Below are positions 6,114-7,377 of a stretch of 7,377 bases of DNA, in pieces. Both the position numbers and the translations under genes were made by a program. Numbering within the stretch: position 1 is the stretch's first letter; each line of letters starts with the position of its first letter. Source of the stretch: an uncultured Bacteroides sp. (GTDB lineage Bacteria; Bacteroidota; Bacteroidia; Bacteroidales; Bacteroidaceae); assembly GCA_900557355.1 (NCBI GenBank), contig USSR01000346.1, positions 1-7,377 on the forward strand, written 5' to 3'. The notes under the pieces are model-generated. The model had not been told where the DNA came from, made no database searches, and worked only from the letters and a program-made list of their open reading frames with translations.

Positions 6114-7377
6114 ATGAGAAAGCTGCTTTTATCAATGTGCTTTTTGGGCTGTGCTCTCTGGGCGCAGGCTAAAGATTTAACACAATACGTTAACCCGTTG
6201 ATGGGTACGTTATCCAGTTTCGAACTATCTACAGGCAATACATATCCTGCTATCGCACGTCCATGGGGTATGAATTTCTGGACTCCTCAAACAGGAAAAA
6301 TGGGAGATGGTTGGCAGTATGTTTATACCGCCCATAAAATCCGTGGTTTTAAACAAACCCATCAACCCAGTCCCTGGATTAATGACTACGGTCAGTTTTC
6401 TATCATGCCGGTAGTGGGCAAACCCGAATTTAATGAAGATAAGCGTGCCAGCTGGTTCTCTCATAAAGGAGAAGTTGCATTGCCTCATTATTATAAGGTG
6501 TATCTTGCTGAACACGATGTAGTGACAGAGTTTACTCCCACTGAACGTGCTGTTTTATTCCGTTTTACTTTTCCGGAGAATGAACATTCATATATTGTAG
6601 TGGATGCTTTCGACAAAGGATCTTATATTAAAATTATTCCTGAACAAAATAAGATTATCGGATACACAACCCGTAACAGTGGTGGAGTGCCCGATAACTT
6701 CAAGAACTACTTTGTTATTGAGTTCGACAAGCCTTTTACTTATCAGGCTTCTGTTGCCGATGGCGTTTTGGCAGAGAATCAAAAAGAGCAGAAGGCCGGA
6801 CATGCAGGTGCAATCATTGGTTTTAAAACCCGTAAAGGAGAAATCGTGCATGCTCGTGTAGCCTCTTCCTTTATCGGTTTTGAGCAGGCAGACAGAAACT
6901 TGAAAGAGCTTGGAAACGATAGTTTTGATACTTTGGTTCAGAAAGGGCAAGATGCCTGGAATGAGGTATTGGGTAAAATAGAAGTGGATGGTGGCAATCT
7001 TGATCAGTATCGTACTTTTTATTCTTGTCTGTATCGTTCGGTACTTTTCCCCCGTGCTTTTTATGAATTTGATGAAACTGGCAATCCTGTTCATTATAGT
7101 CCTTACAATGGTCAGGTATTACCTGGATATATGTATACGGATACCGGCTTCTGGGATACTTTCCGTTGCCTGTTCCCTTTCCTCAACCTGATGTATCCTT
7201 CGGTAAACAAACAAATCCAGGAAGGTCTCGTCAATACATATAAGGAAAGCGGTTTCTTCCCTGAATGGGCTAGCCCGGGACATCGTGGTTGTATGATTGG
7301 CAACAACTCTGCCTCTGTACTGGCTGATGCCTATCTGAAGGGGGTTAAAGTGGATGATGTGGCTACCTTGTATTGCG
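6114..7377 (+). CDS. GH92 alpha-1,2-mannosidase-like protein (partial, 3' end beyond window)
   Basis: Only the first 421 residues are present. The N-terminus (MRKLLLSMCFLGCALWAQA) is a signal peptide, most likely cleaved by signal peptidase I after AQA at residue 19, giving a soluble periplasmic or exported enzyme; a lipobox at FLGC is less convincing. The mature part opens with QYVNPLMGT (24-32) and GNTYPAIARPWGMNF (41-55), standard GH92 motifs. KQTHQPSPWINDYG (80-93) places a Trp at residue 88. I recall Trp88 as a +1 subsite residue of the B. thetaiotaomicron alpha-1,2-mannosidase BT3990, and the overall sequence closely resembles that enzyme. The barrel start shows TDTGFWDTFRCLFPF and FFPEWASPGHRGCMIGNNSA. 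The catalytic acid and base regions fall after the window end, so activity cannot be confirmed. It differs strongly from the first GH92 (PAIARPWG versus PGAQTPFG), so the two are not a recent duplication. It starts 41 bp after the anti-sigma gene in an AT-rich gap with no obvious promoter. Confidence 0.93.
   Translation, partial: MRKLLLSMCFLGCALWAQAKDLTQYVNPLMGTLSSFELSTGNTYPAIARPWGMNFWTPQTGKMGDGWQYVYTAHKIRGFKQTHQPSPWINDYGQFSIMPVVGKPEFNEDKRASWFSHKGEVALPHYYKVYLAEHDVVTEFTPTERAVLFRFTFPENEHSYIVVDAFDKGSYIKIIPEQNKIIGYTTRNSGGVPDNFKNYFVIEFDKPFTYQASVADGVLAENQKEQKAGHAGAIIGFKTRKGEIVHARVASSFIGFEQADRNLKELGNDSFDTLVQKGQDAWNEVLGKIEVDGGNLDQYRTFYSCLYRSVLFPRAFYEFDETGNPVHYSPYNGQVLPGYMYTDTGFWDTFRCLFPFLNLMYPSVNKQIQEGLVNTYKESGFFPEWASPGHRGCMIGNNSASVLADAYLKGVKVDDVATLYC

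Larger units (their letters stand above)
2218..7377 (+). other. Putative mannose-glycan operon: GH92 - ECF sigma - anti-sigma - GH92 (continues beyond window)
   Basis: Four co-directional genes are separated by 20, 31 and 41 bp with no terminator-like hairpin or TAnnTTTG element visible in the gaps, so co-transcription is likely. The content fits a polysaccharide utilization locus for alpha-mannosides, with the regulator pair set inside the enzyme genes. SusC/SusD genes would be expected further right. Operon status is inferred from spacing only. Confidence 0.7.

Noticed and set aside
2584..6515. Minus-strand open frames of 80-168 codons opposite the mannosidase, sigma and anti-sigma genes
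   Set aside because: They are shadows of well-supported plus-strand genes with full domain sets; their translations show no family motifs.
6588..7306. Minus-strand frame 6588-7094 and smaller frames opposite the second GH92
   Set aside because: The plus-strand frame from 6114 is open to the window end and carries GH92 motifs throughout, so these are antisense shadows.
2218..7377. Recent tandem duplication of the two GH92 genes
   Set aside because: Conserved motifs differ strongly (PGAQTPFG versus PAIARPWG, different N-terminal signals), so they belong to separate GH92 branches.

Overview
The window looks like a chromosomal stretch of a gut Bacteroides or close relative. Three things point there: tandem glycoside hydrolase family 92 (GH92) alpha-mannosidases, an ECF sigma factor paired with a FecR/DUF4974 anti-sigma factor (the usual control of host-glycan utilization loci in this group), and a DUF3667-type zinc-ribbon membrane protein, a family I know mainly from Bacteroidetes. 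Translation starts lack clear Shine-Dalgarno sequences, and the intergenic region has TAnnTTTG-type -7 elements, both typical of the phylum.

Layout. The left part (2080 down to the window edge at 1, minus strand) is one uninterrupted reading frame that continues past the edge. It joins a complete HAD phosphatase domain to a membrane hairpin, a four-cysteine zinc ribbon and a DUF3667-like membrane region carrying a coiled-coil insert. A 137-bp divergent intergenic region (2081-2217) follows, with one promoter-like element for each direction. From 2218 to the right edge four plus-strand genes lie close together (gaps of 20, 31 and 41 bp): a lipoprotein GH92 mannosidase, an ECF sigma factor, a FecR-type anti-sigma factor, and a second GH92 cut off by the window end.

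How the genes fit together. The likely job of the plus-strand operon is trimming of mannose-containing glycans, probably high-mannose N-glycans, with a sigma/anti-sigma switch that would sense glycan import through a SusC-type TonB transporter with an N-terminal signalling extension. No SusC/SusD pair is inside the window; it would be expected downstream. From memory, the order GH92 - sigma - anti-sigma - GH92 resembles the high-mannose N-glycan locus of B. thetaiotaomicron (around BT3990-BT3994), and the second GH92 closely resembles the alpha-1,2-mannosidase BT3990. This is recollection, not a search.

The least ordinary item is the HAD/DUF3667 fusion protein: its domain combination, its duplicated coiled-coil insert and its very short predicted leader all deserve checking. 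No RNA gene, CRISPR array, insertion sequence or clear terminator was seen.
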